From Pseudoroseicyclus tamaricis (GTDB lineage: Bacteria; Pseudomonadota; Alphaproteobacteria; Rhodobacterales; Rhodobacteraceae): 64,000 nt of DNA. The DNA lies in the NCBI RefSeq assembly GCF_012070395.1, contig NZ_JAAFYS010000003.1, positions 744,001 to 808,000 on the forward strand. Reading direction: 5' to 3'. Of this stretch, positions 8,190 through 17,157 are shown one piece after another. The notes beneath the pieces are model-generated. The model was not told the DNA's origin. It did no database searches and saw only the letters and a program-made list of their open reading frames with translations. The position numbers and the translations under genes were made by a program. The stretch's first letter is position 1. The number at the start of each line of letters is the position of its first letter.

Positions 8190-8966
8190 ATGAGACCCGC
8201 CCTCGTCTGGCTCGCCGCGGCCCTGCTGCTCCTGCCGCTCCTGCCGCTTATCCCCTGGGCCTTCGCCCGCGGCTGGTTCTTCCCCGACCTGCTGCCCTCT
8301 CGCTGGAGCCTCGCCGCCTGGGACTACGCGCTCTCCCCCGCCGGCGGACTGCTGCCGGCGCTCGGGGTGACGACGCTGATCGCCGCCCTCGCCGCCACCG
8401 TCTCCCTTGCCCTCGCCCTGCCCGCCGCCCGGGCGCTGGGGCAGCGGAGCTTTCCGGGCAAGGGCGCGATGATGCTGCTCGTCCTCGCGCCCGTGCTGGT
8501 GCCGGGGCTGGCGGTGACGATGGGGCTGCAGGGGCTGATGACGCGGGCAGAGCTGACGGGGACGCTCGCCGGCGTGACGCTCGTCCACCTCATCCCCGTG
8601 CTGCCCTACGCCACGCTCCTGCTCGCGGCGCTCTTCTCCGGGCTCGACCCGGACGAGGAGGCGCAGGCGCGCTCGCTCGGCGCCTCGCCCGCCGCCGCCT
8701 TCGCCCGCGTCACCCTTCCCGCCCTCTCCCCCGGGCTCGCCGCCGCCTGGGCGCTCGGCTTCCTCGTCTCGTGGAGCCAGTACGCCCCCACCCTCGTCGC
8801 CGGCGCCGGGCAGGTGCAGACGCTGCCGCTGCTGCTCTTCGCCTTCCTCTCCTCCGGGCGGCACGACATCGCCGGCGCCATCGGGCTGGTCTACCTCGTC
8901 CCCGGCCTCCTCGTGCTCGCCCTCGCCTCGCGCACCCTCGGCCGCGGCCTGGGGGCGAGCCGATGA
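8190..8966 (+). CDS. ABC transporter permease, second subunit of Ynj-type importer
   Basis: 258-residue inner-membrane permease with six hydrophobic segments. The EAA-type loop DEEAQARSLGASPAAAFARVTLPAL lies around residues 152-176. It overlaps the next gene (ATPase) by ATGA. The 238-base gap before it, filled by an inverted repeat, is unusual for an otherwise tightly packed ABC operon. The start is the first ATG after the repeat; the longer upstream frame is only the translation of the repeat. Confidence 0.88.
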   Translation: MRPALVWLAAALLLLPLLPLIPWAFARGWFFPDLLPSRWSLAAWDYALSPAGGLLPALGVTTLIAALAATVSLALALPAARALGQRSFPGKGAMMLLVLAPVLVPGLAVTMGLQGLMTRAELTGTLAGVTLVHLIPVLPYATLLLAALFSGLDPDEEAQARSLGASPAAAFARVTLPALSPGLAAAWALGFLVSWSQYAPTLVAGAGQVQTLPLLLFAFLSSGRHDIAGAIGLVYLVPGLLVLALASRTLGRGLGASR

Positions 8967-9991
8967 GCCGGCTGGAGCTGGAGGGGCTGAGCCATGGCTA
9001 CGGGGAGACGCCGGTCCTGCAGGGGCTGACGCTCGCCGCCGAGGCGGGGGCGCTGACGGCCCTCCTCGGCCCCTCCGGCTGCGGCAAGAGCACGGCGCTG
9101 CGCATCGCCGCCGGCCTGCTGGCGCCGGCCTCGGGCACCGTGCGGATCGGCGGGCGGGATGTCACGCGCATCCCGCCGGAGCGTCGCGGGGCGGTGATGG
9201 TCTTCCAGTCGCCCCACCTCTTCCCCAAGATGAGCGTGGCGGAGAACGTCGGCTTCGGCCTCAGGATGCGCCGGCGCCCGGCGGCGGAGACGGCGCGGCA
9301 GGTGGCGGCGATGCTGGAACGCACCGGCCTCGAGGGCCTCGGCGCGCGGCGGCCCGCGGAGCTCTCCGGTGGGCAGGCGCAGCGCGCCGCCCTCGCCCGG
9401 GCGCTGGTGCTGGAGCCGCAGGTGCTGCTGCTCGACGAGCCGCTCTCCAGCCTCGACGCGGGCCTGCGCTCGGGGATGCGGGCGCTGATCCGCGAGCTGC
9501 AGCGCGAGACGGGCACGACCACGCTCGTCGTCACCCATGACCAGGCGGAGGCGGCGGCTCTCGCCTCCCACGTGGCGCTGATGCTTGGCGGGCGCATCGC
9601 GCAGGAGGGCCCGCCGGAGGAGATCTACGCCCGCCCCGTCAGCGCAGAAGTCGCCCGTTTCTTCGGCGCCGAAACCTTCCTGCCCGGCCATGGCCGCGGC
9701 ACGAGCTTCTCCAGCCCCGTCGGCCCGCTCGCCCTCTCCGCGCCCGCCATCGGCCCCGGCACCCTGACGATCCGGCCAGAGGCGATCCGCCCCGGCGCGG
9801 GCCAGAACACCCTCTCCGCCCGGCTGGTGGAGGCGGAATTCCTCGGCACCGCGACGCGGCTGCAGCTCGACGTCTCCGGCACGATCCTCACGGCCCTTTG
9901 GCGCCCGGCGGAGGCGGCGGGCCTCTCCCCGGGGGACATCGTGCAGATCCACCTGCCGGCAGAGAACCTCTGGCGTCTGCCCTCCGCCTGA
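8963..9991 (+). CDS. ABC transporter ATP-binding protein (YnjD/PotA-like)
   Basis: 342-residue ATPase that energises the importer. Walker A GPSGCGKST (about residues 35-43), Q-loop MVFQSPHLFP, signature LSGGQAQRAALARAL, Walker B VLLLDEPLSSLD, switch histidine VVTHDQAEA. The C-terminal 100 residues form a TOBE-like domain (LTIRPEAIRPG ... VEAEFLGTATRLQL), which E. coli YnjD lacks but PotA-type ATPases have. It overlaps the permease stop as ATGA. Last gene of the operon. Confidence 0.93.
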   Translation: MSRLELEGLSHGYGETPVLQGLTLAAEAGALTALLGPSGCGKSTALRIAAGLLAPASGTVRIGGRDVTRIPPERRGAVMVFQSPHLFPKMSVAENVGFGLRMRRRPAAETARQVAAMLERTGLEGLGARRPAELSGGQAQRAALARALVLEPQVLLLDEPLSSLDAGLRSGMRALIRELQRETGTTTLVVTHDQAEAAALASHVALMLGGRIAQEGPPEEIYARPVSAEVARFFGAETFLPGHGRGTSFSSPVGPLALSAPAIGPGTLTIRPEAIRPGAGQNTLSARLVEAEFLGTATRLQLDVSGTILTALWRPAEAAGLSPGDIVQIHLPAENLWRLPSA

Positions 9992-10078
9992 GCCCCCGGC
10001 CCCGCCGCGAGAGGCCGCTGCCCCGGCACGCGGGGTGGGTGGGCGGGGAGCGTGCCGGGGCAGCGGCCGGGGCCGCCC

Positions 10079-10561
10079 CTACTGGCCGAGCTGCCTCAGC
10101 GCCTCGGCCAGCAGCGCCTCCCGCCCCTCCGAGATGTCGAGGCGGACCGCCTCCCCGGGGCCCGGCGGTTCCAGCGCCTCGAACTGGCTCTGAAGCAGCG
10201 ACGTCGGCATGTAGTGCCCCTTCCGCAGCGCCATGCGCCCGACGATCAGCTCGTAGGAGCCGTCCATCCAGAGGAACGTCAGCGGCCCCGCCCCGGCGCG
10301 CAGCCGGTCGCGGTAGGCCCGCTTCAGTGCCGAGCAGGCGGCGATCACCGGCGGCTCCTCCGACGCCAGCACCCCGGCGACCCTGTCGAGCCACGGCCAG
10401 CGATCCTCGTCCGTCAACGGGATGCCGGCCGCCATCTTCGCCCGGTTGGCTTCGGGGTGCAGCGCGTCGCCCTCGATGAAGCGCCCGCCCAGCAACTGCG
10501 CCAGATCCGCGCCCAGCGTCGACTTCCCGCAGCCGGAGACGCCCATGACCACGACGCGCAT
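10079..10561 (-). CDS. gntK: Gluconokinase
   Basis: 160-residue gluconokinase, phosphorylating gluconate to 6-phosphogluconate. P-loop GVSGCGKST at residues 7-15; further family blocks FIEGDALHPEANRAKMAAGIPLTDEDRWPWL, CSALKRAYRDRLR and KGHYMPTSLLQSQFEALE are near-diagnostic. It begins directly after the stop of the upstream dehydrogenase gene, so the two are co-transcribed. Its product feeds 6-phosphogluconate dehydrogenase encoded divergently. Confidence 0.95.
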   Translation of the reverse strand: MRVVVMGVSGCGKSTLGADLAQLLGGRFIEGDALHPEANRAKMAAGIPLTDEDRWPWLDRVAGVLASEEPPVIAACSALKRAYRDRLRAGAGPLTFLWMDGSYELIVGRMALRKGHYMPTSLLQSQFEALEPPGPGEAVRLDISEGREALLAEALRQLGQ

Positions 10562-11311
10562 CTAGACGCTCGCCGTCAGGCCGCCGTCGACGTAGAGCGT
10601 CAGGCCGTTGACGTAGCTCGCGGCGTCGGAGGCGAGGAAGATGCAGGCGCCGGCCAGCTCGTCCACCTGTCCCCAGCGGCCCTGCGGCACGCGCCCCTGC
10701 AGCCAGCCGTGGAACTCCGGATCGTCCCGCAGGGCGCGGTTCAGCTCGGTCTCGAAATAGCCCGGCGCGATGGCATTGCAGTTGAGGCCGCGGCGCCCCC
10801 AGTCCGTCGCCATGCCTTTGGTAAGGTTCGCCACCGCCCCCTTCGTCGCCGTGTAGGGCGCGATGGTGGGCCGGGCGAGCATCGAGTTGACGGAGGCGAC
10901 GTTGATGATCCGCCCCCGCCCGCGCGCCAGCATATGCGGCGCCACGCATTGCGAGACGTTGAAGACCCCGGTCACGTTGATTTCCATCAGCCGGGCGAAC
11001 TCCTCCGGCGGGAAGGCCTCCAGCGGCGCCCGGTGCTGCACGCCGGCGTTGTTGACGAGGATGTCGATCGCGCCGACCTCCTCCTCGAAGAGCGTCACGG
11101 CGGCGGAGACGGCGGCGCGATCGGCCACGTCGAAGGCCAGCGTGCGCGCGCCGGGGATGGCGGCCGCCGCCTCCTCCAGCGCCGCCTCGTTGCGGCCGTT
11201 GAGCACCACCTCGGCGCCAGCCGCGGCCAGCCCCTTGGCGAGCGCATGCCCGATGCCGCGGCTGGCGCCGGTGATCAGCGCGCGGCGGCCGGTCAGGTCG
11301 AACAGGTCCAT
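10562..11311 (-). CDS. Gluconate 5-dehydrogenase (SDR family)
   Basis: 249-residue short-chain dehydrogenase/reductase, probably interconverting 5-ketogluconate and gluconate. Cofactor motif TGASRGIG near residues 14-21, NNAG at about 88-91, catalytic Ser in NVASVNS, YxxxK in YTATKGAVANL, and C-terminal YVNGLTLYVDGGLTASV. The start MDLFDLTGRRALITGASRGIG is typical of Ga5DH/IdnO. The ATG at 11311 is chosen; a longer frame overlaps gnd antisense. It abuts gntK, giving a ketogluconate/gluconate utilisation pair. Confidence 0.88.
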   Translation of the reverse strand: MDLFDLTGRRALITGASRGIGHALAKGLAAAGAEVVLNGRNEAALEEAAAAIPGARTLAFDVADRAAVSAAVTLFEEEVGAIDILVNNAGVQHRAPLEAFPPEEFARLMEINVTGVFNVSQCVAPHMLARGRGRIINVASVNSMLARPTIAPYTATKGAVANLTKGMATDWGRRGLNCNAIAPGYFETELNRALRDDPEFHGWLQGRVPQGRWGQVDELAGACIFLASDAASYVNGLTLYVDGGLTASV

Positions 11312-11426
11312 GGCATCCTCCCTCTGTCGCGGAGGAGCCGACAGCCCCCGCCCCCCGGTGTCAAGCCGGTCGGGCGTTGCCTGTTCCCGCCTTTGGCCCC
11401 ATCTAGGGGGCAAAAGGAGCGCCCAC

Positions 11427-12869
11427 ATGGACAGACAAGCAGATATCGGCCTCGTCGGCCTCGGCACGATGGGCGCGGCCCTCAGCCTGAACATCGCCGA
11501 GAAGGGCTTCGACATCGCGGTCTGGAACCGCAAGTCAGACCGGCCCCACGAGTTCCGCAAGCAGGCCGGAGAGCTCGGCGCCCGCATCCATCCCGCCGAT
11601 ACGCTGGAGGATCTGGTCGCCTCGCTGAGCACGCCGCGCGCCATCATCCTGATGATCCCGTCGGGAGACCCGGTGGACGACATGATCGCGAAGCTCCGCC
11701 CGCTGCTGGACGCGGACGACCTGATCATCGACGCCGGCAACGCCAATTTCCACGACACCATCCGGCGCACCGCCGATTCGGGCGGCCCCTTCCTCGGCAT
11801 GGGCGTCTCCGGCGGCGAGGAGGGCGCGCGCCACGGGCCCTCCATCATGGGCGGCGGCAAGCGCGAGCACTGGGACCGCGTCGCGCCGATCCTCGAGGCG
11901 ATCTCCGCCAAGTACGAGGGCGCCCCCTGCGCAGCGTGGATGGGCGAATCCGGCGCGGGCCACTTCGTGAAGACCGTCCACAACGGCATCGAGTATGCCG
12001 ACATGCAGATGATCGCCGAGACCTACGGCATCCTGCGCGACGGCCACGGCATGTCCGCCCCGGACATCGCCCCCGTCTTCGCCGGCTGGAACGAGGGGGT
12101 GCTGCAGAGCTACCTCGTCGAGATCTCCGCCAAGGTCGCCGCCGCGACCGACGCCGCGACGGGCGGCCCGCTCCTCGAGGTCATCGTCGACGCCGCGGGG
12201 CAGAAGGGCACCGGCCGCTGGACGGTGATCGAGGCGCAGCACCTCGCCGCGCCCGTCCCCGCCATCGAGGCGGCCGTGGTCGCCCGCAACCTCTCCGCCC
12301 GGCGGGAGGAGCGCGCGACGGGCGAGAGCCTCTTCGGCGCCGCCCCCAAGCCGCTGCCCGAGGGCGCGCTGGAGCCGGCGCTGTTGGAGGAGGCGCTGAT
12401 CTGCGGCAAGATCATGTGCTATGCGCAGGGCTTCACGATGATCGCCGCCGCCGCCCGCCAGTTCGGCTGGACGCTGGACCTGCCGGCCATCGCCCGCGTA
12501 TGGCGCGAGGGCTGCATCATCCGCTCGGCGATGCTCAACGACATGGCCGACGCCCTGGCGGAGGACCCGGACCGCAACCTGCTCTTCGCGCCCTTCTTCG
12601 CGGCGCACGTCAAGCGGACGCAGCACGCCCTGCGCGAGGTCGTCTCGATGGCCACCGCCCATGGCCTCGCGGTGCCGGCCCTCTCCTCCGGCCTCGCCTA
12701 TTTCGACCAGATGCGCACGGCGCGCGGCACGGCGAACATGATCCAGGGCCAGCGCGATTTCTTCGGCCTGCACGGCTTCGCCCGCCTCGACGACGGCACC
12801 ACCGGCCAGCACGGCCCCTGGGCCGACGCCGCCGCCAACCCCGACGACACCTCCGGCAAGCAGGGCTGA
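11427..12869 (+). CDS. gnd: 6-phosphogluconate dehydrogenase, decarboxylating
   Basis: 480-residue oxidative pentose-phosphate enzyme converting 6-phosphogluconate to ribulose 5-phosphate with CO2 release. The N-terminal Rossmann motif GLVGLGTMGAALSLNIAEKG and AVWNRK suit NAD(P) binding. Catalytic blocks GMGVSGGEEGARHGPSIMGGG, FVKTVHNGIEYADMQMIAE and LLEVIVDAAGQKGTGRWT are present. An AAAGGAG ribosome site lies before the ATG at 11427. Divergent from the gluconate dehydrogenase/kinase pair, whose product is its substrate. Length matches the 470-480-residue long form. Confidence 0.96.
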   Translation: MDRQADIGLVGLGTMGAALSLNIAEKGFDIAVWNRKSDRPHEFRKQAGELGARIHPADTLEDLVASLSTPRAIILMIPSGDPVDDMIAKLRPLLDADDLIIDAGNANFHDTIRRTADSGGPFLGMGVSGGEEGARHGPSIMGGGKREHWDRVAPILEAISAKYEGAPCAAWMGESGAGHFVKTVHNGIEYADMQMIAETYGILRDGHGMSAPDIAPVFAGWNEGVLQSYLVEISAKVAAATDAATGGPLLEVIVDAAGQKGTGRWTVIEAQHLAAPVPAIEAAVVARNLSARREERATGESLFGAAPKPLPEGALEPALLEEALICGKIMCYAQGFTMIAAAARQFGWTLDLPAIARVWREGCIIRSAMLNDMADALAEDPDRNLLFAPFFAAHVKRTQHALREVVSMATAHGLAVPALSSGLAYFDQMRTARGTANMIQGQRDFFGLHGFARLDDGTTGQHGPWADAAANPDDTSGKQG

Positions 12870-12896
12870 CCGGGCTCGCGCTTTATGTGAGGTACC

Positions 12897-12923
12897 TTCC
12901 GGGGGGCAGACAGCCCCCCGGAA
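12897..12923 (+). terminator. Hairpin downstream of gnd
   Basis: Perfect 11-base stem (TTCCGGGGGGC / GCCCCCCGGAA) with five-base loop AGACA, 27 bases after the gnd stop. There is no T-run, as is usual in this G+C-rich DNA, so termination is inferred from position and stem strength. Confidence 0.6.
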
Positions 12924-12978
12924 CGGGGCCTGCCCTTGCCCTGCCCTTCGGCGCGGAAAGGGCGGAACCGGTCGCCCT

Positions 12979-13326
12979 CGTAGGGGGTGTTTCCAACCCA
13001 CCTTCCCCTCCGAACCCCACGCACCGCCCGCACGCAGGGCGAGCGCCGGCCCGTGGGGTGGCGCTCCGGTGTCCGAGCCGACGCGCATTATGGCGGCCAC
13101 CACCTCTCCGGCCCCCGCTGAGCACCAAGTCCAAACACAGCGCCAGCCCGCGGGACGGGCCGGCGCTCGCCCTGCGCCCTTGGCGCGTACCGGGCGGGGG
13201 AGCAGCTCAAGCCAGTCACCCTCGTAGGGTGGGTTTCGAACCCACCTCCGCGCCTAACCGCCGCGCACCACCCGCACGCAGAGCGAGCACCAGGCGGGGG
13301 AGCAGCTCGGGCGTTGCGCCCGCCTC
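12979..13326. repeat. Composite intergenic repeat block, copy A
   Basis: Flanked by two GTAGGG..AACCCACC palindromes (12979-13002 and 13223-13246). Between them lies a block beginning CGCCGGCCCGTGGGGTGG (about 13044), with GCGCATTATGGCGG, GAGCACCAAGTCCAAACA, and a long hairpin near 13139-13171 (GCGCCAGCCCG / CGGGCCGGCGC). The same block order recurs at 30541-30700 and 40123-40283. It fills the gap between gnd and the transglycosylase gene. No gene seen inside. Confidence 0.8.
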
Positions 13327-14547
13327 CTACCGCCGCAGTCGCGCCAGAAGCGCCGGGGTCGCCCGGCCGTCCGCCAGCAGCCCCTCGGCCGTCTGGTAGG
13401 CCCGCACCGCCGCCTCGGTGTCGCCGCCCATCATCCCGTCCACGCCGCCGGTGTCGTAGCCCCGCGCAGTCAGCCGCTCCTGCAGCTCGCGCAGCTCGGG
13501 CGGGCTGAGGATCTCCTCGGCCCCGGGGAACTGCACCCGCAGCCCTCCCGCCCCCGCCAGCCGGTCGGAGAGATGCCCGACCGCCAGCGCGTAGATATCG
13601 GCGTTGTTGTAGCGCTTGATGACGTCGAAGTTGCGGAAGACGAGGAACGCCGGCCCCTCGGCCCCCGTCGGCAGGAAGAGCCGCCCCTCCGGCAGCCCCC
13701 CGAGCGCCCCGCCATCGGCGCGCGCCACGCCCAGCGCCGCCCAGTCGCCGGCACTCCGCGCCCCGGTCGGGCCGGCGTAGCCGGAGGGCAGACGCACCTC
13801 GAGCCCCCAGGGCTCGCCCGTGCGCCAGCCGCTGCGGGCGAGGTAGTTGGCGGTGGAGGCGAGCGCATCCGTCGGGTCGTCGCCCCATATGTCGCGCCGC
13901 CCGTCGCCGGTGCCGTCCACCGCCAGCGACAGGTAGGAGGAAGGGATGAACTGCGTGTGCCCCATCGCGCCGGCCCAAGAGCCGAGCATCCGCTCCGGGC
14001 TCACCTCTCCGGCGGCGATGATGCGCAGCGCGTCAATGAGCTGCCCCTCGAAGAAGGCCCCCCGACGGCCGTCATGGGCCAGCGTGGCGAGGGCGGAGAC
14101 GACGGGGAAGTCGCCGCGCCGCGTGCCGTAGGCGCTCTCCATCCCCCAGATGGCGGCGACGACGCCCGCCGGCACGCCGTATTGCGCCTCCAGCCCCCGG
14201 AAGGCCGCCTCACGGGCGCGCAGCGCCGCCCGCCCGTTGGCGACGCGCTCCTCGCTGACGATGCGGGCGAAGTAGGCGGCGTAGGTGAGGTTGCTCTCCG
14301 CCTGGTTGCGGTCCTTCTCGATCACCTCGGGGATGTAGCCGGCGCCGCCGAGCGCCCGCGACACCACGGGCTCCGGCAGGCCCGCGGCGAGGGCGCGGGG
14401 GCGGAAGCCGGTGAGCCAGGCGTCGAAGGCGGCATTCTGAACGATCTCGACGCCTCCCCCCGATGTCGTCTCGGCTGGCCGCGCGGACATCCCGCAGCCG
14501 GCCAGAGCCACGATGGTGGCCAGCACGGCCAAAGACAAGTCACGCAT
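13327..14547 (-). CDS. Lytic murein transglycosylase, MltB family, lipoprotein
   Basis: 406-residue envelope enzyme cleaving peptidoglycan glycan strands. Lipoprotein signal ending in lipobox LAGC (Cys near residue 18). The transglycosylase domain has IWGMESAYGTRRGDFPV with the catalytic Glu, then GAMGHTQFIPSSY and NVADIY-like RYNNADIYALAVGHL. The C-terminal 60 residues are a peptidoglycan-binding domain (LQERLTARGYDTGGVDGMMGGDTEAAVRAYQ). The ATG at 14547 is chosen, with AAGGGG upstream; an in-frame GTG lies at 14556. Single gene. Confidence 0.92.
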   Translation of the reverse strand: MRDLSLAVLATIVALAGCGMSARPAETTSGGGVEIVQNAAFDAWLTGFRPRALAAGLPEPVVSRALGGAGYIPEVIEKDRNQAESNLTYAAYFARIVSEERVANGRAALRAREAAFRGLEAQYGVPAGVVAAIWGMESAYGTRRGDFPVVSALATLAHDGRRGAFFEGQLIDALRIIAAGEVSPERMLGSWAGAMGHTQFIPSSYLSLAVDGTGDGRRDIWGDDPTDALASTANYLARSGWRTGEPWGLEVRLPSGYAGPTGARSAGDWAALGVARADGGALGGLPEGRLFLPTGAEGPAFLVFRNFDVIKRYNNADIYALAVGHLSDRLAGAGGLRVQFPGAEEILSPPELRELQERLTARGYDTGGVDGMMGGDTEAAVRAYQTAEGLLADGRATPALLARLRR

Positions 14548-14718
14548 CAAAAGCACCCCTTATGTCCCGGACAGACGTAGCGGGCGCGCCGGCCGCGGAC
14601 CTACACGAGCGCGTCAACGGCCCGTGATCGGCACGTGAACGCCGGCAGGTGGGGGAGAGGAGCCCCCGCCGGGCGCCCGGGGTGGGCGGGCGGGAGCGCG
14701 GCCGGCGGGGGTGCGCCC

Positions 14719-15930
14719 TCAGCCGGGCGCGGCGGCGGGGCTGTCCTCGCTACGCTGCAGACGAAAGCTGGCCAGCACCATCGGCACCACCAGCGCGCAG
14801 GCCAGCGCGCTGCCGAGGAAGGCGCTCGCCCCGAAGGCCTGGTAGAGCAGGCCGAAACCCGCGACGATCATCACCGAGCCGCCCTGCTGCATCACGCCGA
14901 AGAGGCTCTGCGCCTCCGCCGCCACCCGCTCGTCGGTGCGGTTGGCGATGAAGTAGAGGCAACCGAGCAGAGAGCCGGTGAAGGTGATGCTCTGCAACAG
15001 CTGCAGCGGCACCAGCACCCAGACCGGCGGCGCGAAGGCCATGACCGCCCAGCGCAGCACCGACGTCAACGCCGCGAGGAGGATGAGCGTGCGTGCGGAG
15101 AAGCGCTTCTCCAGCCCCGCCCAGGCGAGCATCGTCACGGCCTCCGCCCCGGCGCCCAGCGCCACGAGCGCACCGATCGTCTCTTCGGGGATGCCCTGCT
15201 GCTTCCAGACGAGGGCGGAATAGGCGTTCATCACCATGTGCGTGGCGAAGATCACCGCCCCGCCGATCAGCGGCAGCAGGATCCACAGCTTCAGCTGCCC
15301 GATCAGCTCCGCCGAGAGGAGCCCGCCCTTGCCGGTGGGCCGCTCCGCCCCCGCCTCGCGCATCCTCGGCAGGCGGGCGGAGTGCAAAAAGCGCAGCGCT
15401 CCGGCGACCAGCAGCAGCCAGAGGAAGGCGTCATCCCCCCAGCGCGACGCCGCCCAGCCGGTGACGAGGCAGATGGAGAGGAAGCCCACCGTCCCCAGCC
15501 CCCGCACCACGCCGAAGGAGAAGCCCTTGCGGCGCGACAGGCGGATCGAGGCGGCGTCCCCCACCGGGCCCACGAGGCCGGCCGGTACGGTCGTCAGCAT
15601 CCATAGCGCCAGCAGCGGCCAGAGGCTCCACCCCGCGGCGAAGAAGAGCGGCACGGTGGCTGCGAAGGCGAGCCCGTGGCCGAGGACGATGGCCCGCTTC
15701 CAGTCGCGCGCCCTATCGGCGAGCCGGCCGAAGAAGACGGCGGTGAGCAGCATTGCCAGCATGGGCAGGGCGGTGAAATAGCCGATCTGGCTGTCGCTGA
15801 GGCCGCGGTTCTCCAGCCAGATCGGCAGGTAGGTCGCGACGACCGCCGGCACCATGTAGAGCGTGATGTAAAAGCGGGCGACGGCCCGATGCTCCGGCCC
15901 GATGCGCAGGCGCTCCGCCAGGGAGGCCAT
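14719..15930 (-). CDS. MFS transporter (MFS_1-like, HcaT/NupG-type)
   Basis: 403-residue major facilitator with about 12 hydrophobic segments. FYITLYMVPAVVATYLPIWLENRGLSDSQIGYF, GRLADRARDWKRAIVLGHG and LQSITFTGSLLGCLYF resemble the family containing the phenylpropionate carrier HcaT and sugar/nucleoside carriers. It lies 19 bases after the polyol dehydrogenase stop, so it is probably co-transcribed and could import that enzyme's substrate; this is inference. ATG at 15930, with in-frame GTG three bases before. Confidence 0.85.
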   Translation of the reverse strand: MASLAERLRIGPEHRAVARFYITLYMVPAVVATYLPIWLENRGLSDSQIGYFTALPMLAMLLTAVFFGRLADRARDWKRAIVLGHGLAFAATVPLFFAAGWSLWPLLALWMLTTVPAGLVGPVGDAASIRLSRRKGFSFGVVRGLGTVGFLSICLVTGWAASRWGDDAFLWLLLVAGALRFLHSARLPRMREAGAERPTGKGGLLSAELIGQLKLWILLPLIGGAVIFATHMVMNAYSALVWKQQGIPEETIGALVALGAGAEAVTMLAWAGLEKRFSARTLILLAALTSVLRWAVMAFAPPVWVLVPLQLLQSITFTGSLLGCLYFIANRTDERVAAEAQSLFGVMQQGGSVMIVAGFGLLYQAFGASAFLGSALACALVVPMVLASFRLQRSEDSPAAAPG

Positions 15931-15949
15931 CACGGGCGCCGCCCCGCTC

Positions 15950-16984
15950 TCACAGCTTGATCTGCAGCTTGACGTCGCTCGCCCGCCCCTCCGCCGCCCG
16001 CTCGAAGGCAGAAACGCTCTCCTCGAAGGGGAAGGTGGCGGAGATCAGCGGCGTCAGGTCCACCTTGCCGGAGGCGATGAGCGCCACGGCCCGGTCGAAG
16101 ACGTTGGCATAGCGGAAGACGGTGCGGATCGTCGCCTCGCGCGCGATGGCGGCGTTGGTGTCGAAGGGCACCGGCTCCACCGGCAGGCCGACGAGCACCG
16201 CCGTGCCGCCGGGGCGCAGGCTGTCGAACATGGTCGCATAGGCCGGCGGGGCGCCGGCGCATTCGAAGACGATATCCGCCCCCCAGCCACCGGTCGCCTC
16301 GGCCACGGTCTCCGCCAGCGGCCGCTCGCGGATATCCACCGTCTCTATCCCGTCGTAGGCGGCGGCGATGGCCAGCTTCTCGGCCGAAAGGTCCGCCACG
16401 ATCACCCGCGCGCAGCCGCCGGCGAGGGCCGCGAGGGCCACCATGATGCCGATGGGCCCGGCGCCGATGACGGCGGCGGTGTCGCCCGGCGTGATCCCCG
16501 CCTTCGCCGCCGCCTGCATGCCGATGGCGAAGGGCTCGACCATCGCGCCCTCGGCGAAGCTGACGTGATCCGGCAGCTTGAAGCAGTACTCGGCCGGGTG
16601 CGTCACGCGTGGCGTCAGCAAGCCGTGGATCGGCGGGGTGGCCCAGAAGGTGACGGCGGGGTCGACGTTGTACATGCCCAGCCGGCTCGCCCGGCTGCGC
16701 GGGTCGGGCACGCCCGGCTCCATGCAGACGCGGTCACCCACGGAGAGGCCCGTCACGCCCTCGCCCAGGGCGGAGACGGTGCCGGCGGCCTCGTGCCCCA
16801 GCACCATCGGAGCCTCGACGACGAAATGGCCGATACGGCCGTGGGTGTAGTAATGCACGTCGCTGCCGCAGATGCCGACGGTGTCGATGTCGATCGCCAC
16901 CTCGCCGGGGCCCGGCTCGACCTTCAGCTCGATCTCGCGCAGGGCCAGCCGCCCCTTCTCTTCCAGCACCAGCGCCCGCGCCAT
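15950..16984 (-). CDS. Zinc-dependent polyol dehydrogenase (xylitol/sorbitol/L-idonate DH family)
   Basis: 344-residue medium-chain dehydrogenase, likely oxidising a polyol to a ketose with NAD. Catalytic zinc ligands: Cys in [17 protein letters not shown] and His/Glu in LGHEAAGTV. Nucleotide site [15 protein letters not shown], acidic VADLSAEKL favours NAD. The structural-zinc cysteine cluster is reduced (RVCMEPG only), as in many sorbitol dehydrogenases. ATG at 16984 with AGAGGTG upstream. An operator TTGTCTGACAA lies 55 bases upstream (17040-17051). Followed by the MFS gene. Confidence 0.88.
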   Translation of the reverse strand: MARALVLEEKGRLALREIELKVEPGPGEVAIDIDTVGICGSDVHYYTHGRIGHFVVEAPMVLGHEAAGTVSALGEGVTGLSVGDRVCMEPGVPDPRSRASRLGMYNVDPAVTFWATPPIHGLLTPRVTHPAEYCFKLPDHVSFAEGAMVEPFAIGMQAAAKAGITPGDTAAVIGAGPIGIMVALAALAGGCARVIVADLSAEKLAIAAAYDGIETVDIRERPLAETVAEATGGWGADIVFECAGAPPAYATMFDSLRPGGTAVLVGLPVEPVPFDTNAAIAREATIRTVFRYANVFDRAVALIASGKVDLTPLISATFPFEESVSAFERAAEGRASDVKLQIKL

Positions 16985-17039
16985 GGCCACACCTCTTCTC
17001 TCAGCAATTCGGTTGATCCGCCCGGCAATCCCCGCGGGG

Positions 17040-17051
17040 TTGTCAGACAAT
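17040..17051 (-). promoter_or_regulatory. TTGTCTGACAA operator upstream of polyol dehydrogenase
   Basis: Minus strand reads ATTGTCTGACAA, with self-complementary arms TTGTC/GACAA around a central T. The same sequence occurs at 18760-18772 before the aldo/keto reductase operon. The pattern fits the operators of FadR-subfamily (FCD) GntR repressors. No GntR gene lies in the window, so the regulator is inferred. Confidence 0.65.
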
Positions 17052-17117
17052 CCCTCTTAGCCCTGCCCCACGCCGCCCTCAATGCGGGCGGCGTGGGCGC
17101 GGGGCCGGAGGGCAGAC

Positions 17118-17151
17118 CCGGGGCGGGCACCGGTCATGGAGCCCGCCCCGG
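17118..17151 (-). terminator. Hairpin downstream of sugar isomerase gene
   Basis: Perfect 11-base stem CCGGGGCGGGC / GCCCGCCCCGG starting 6 bases after the isomerase stop. A second perfect 12-base stem (CCCACGCCGCCC / GGGCGGCGTGGG) follows at about 17068-17099. The tandem hairpins probably separate the isomerase operon from the polyol dehydrogenase unit. Confidence 0.6.
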
Positions 17152-17157
17152 CCCGTC

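Noticed and set aside
11312-11426. EcfG-like promoter before the gluconate dehydrogenase gene
   Set aside because: GGAAC is followed at 16 bases by GCTT, which departs too far from CGTT.
13223-13246. GGTTTCGAACCC as a tRNA T-loop
   Set aside because: It is one member of the GTAGGG..AACCCACC repeat family with variable loop; no cloverleaf arms surround it.
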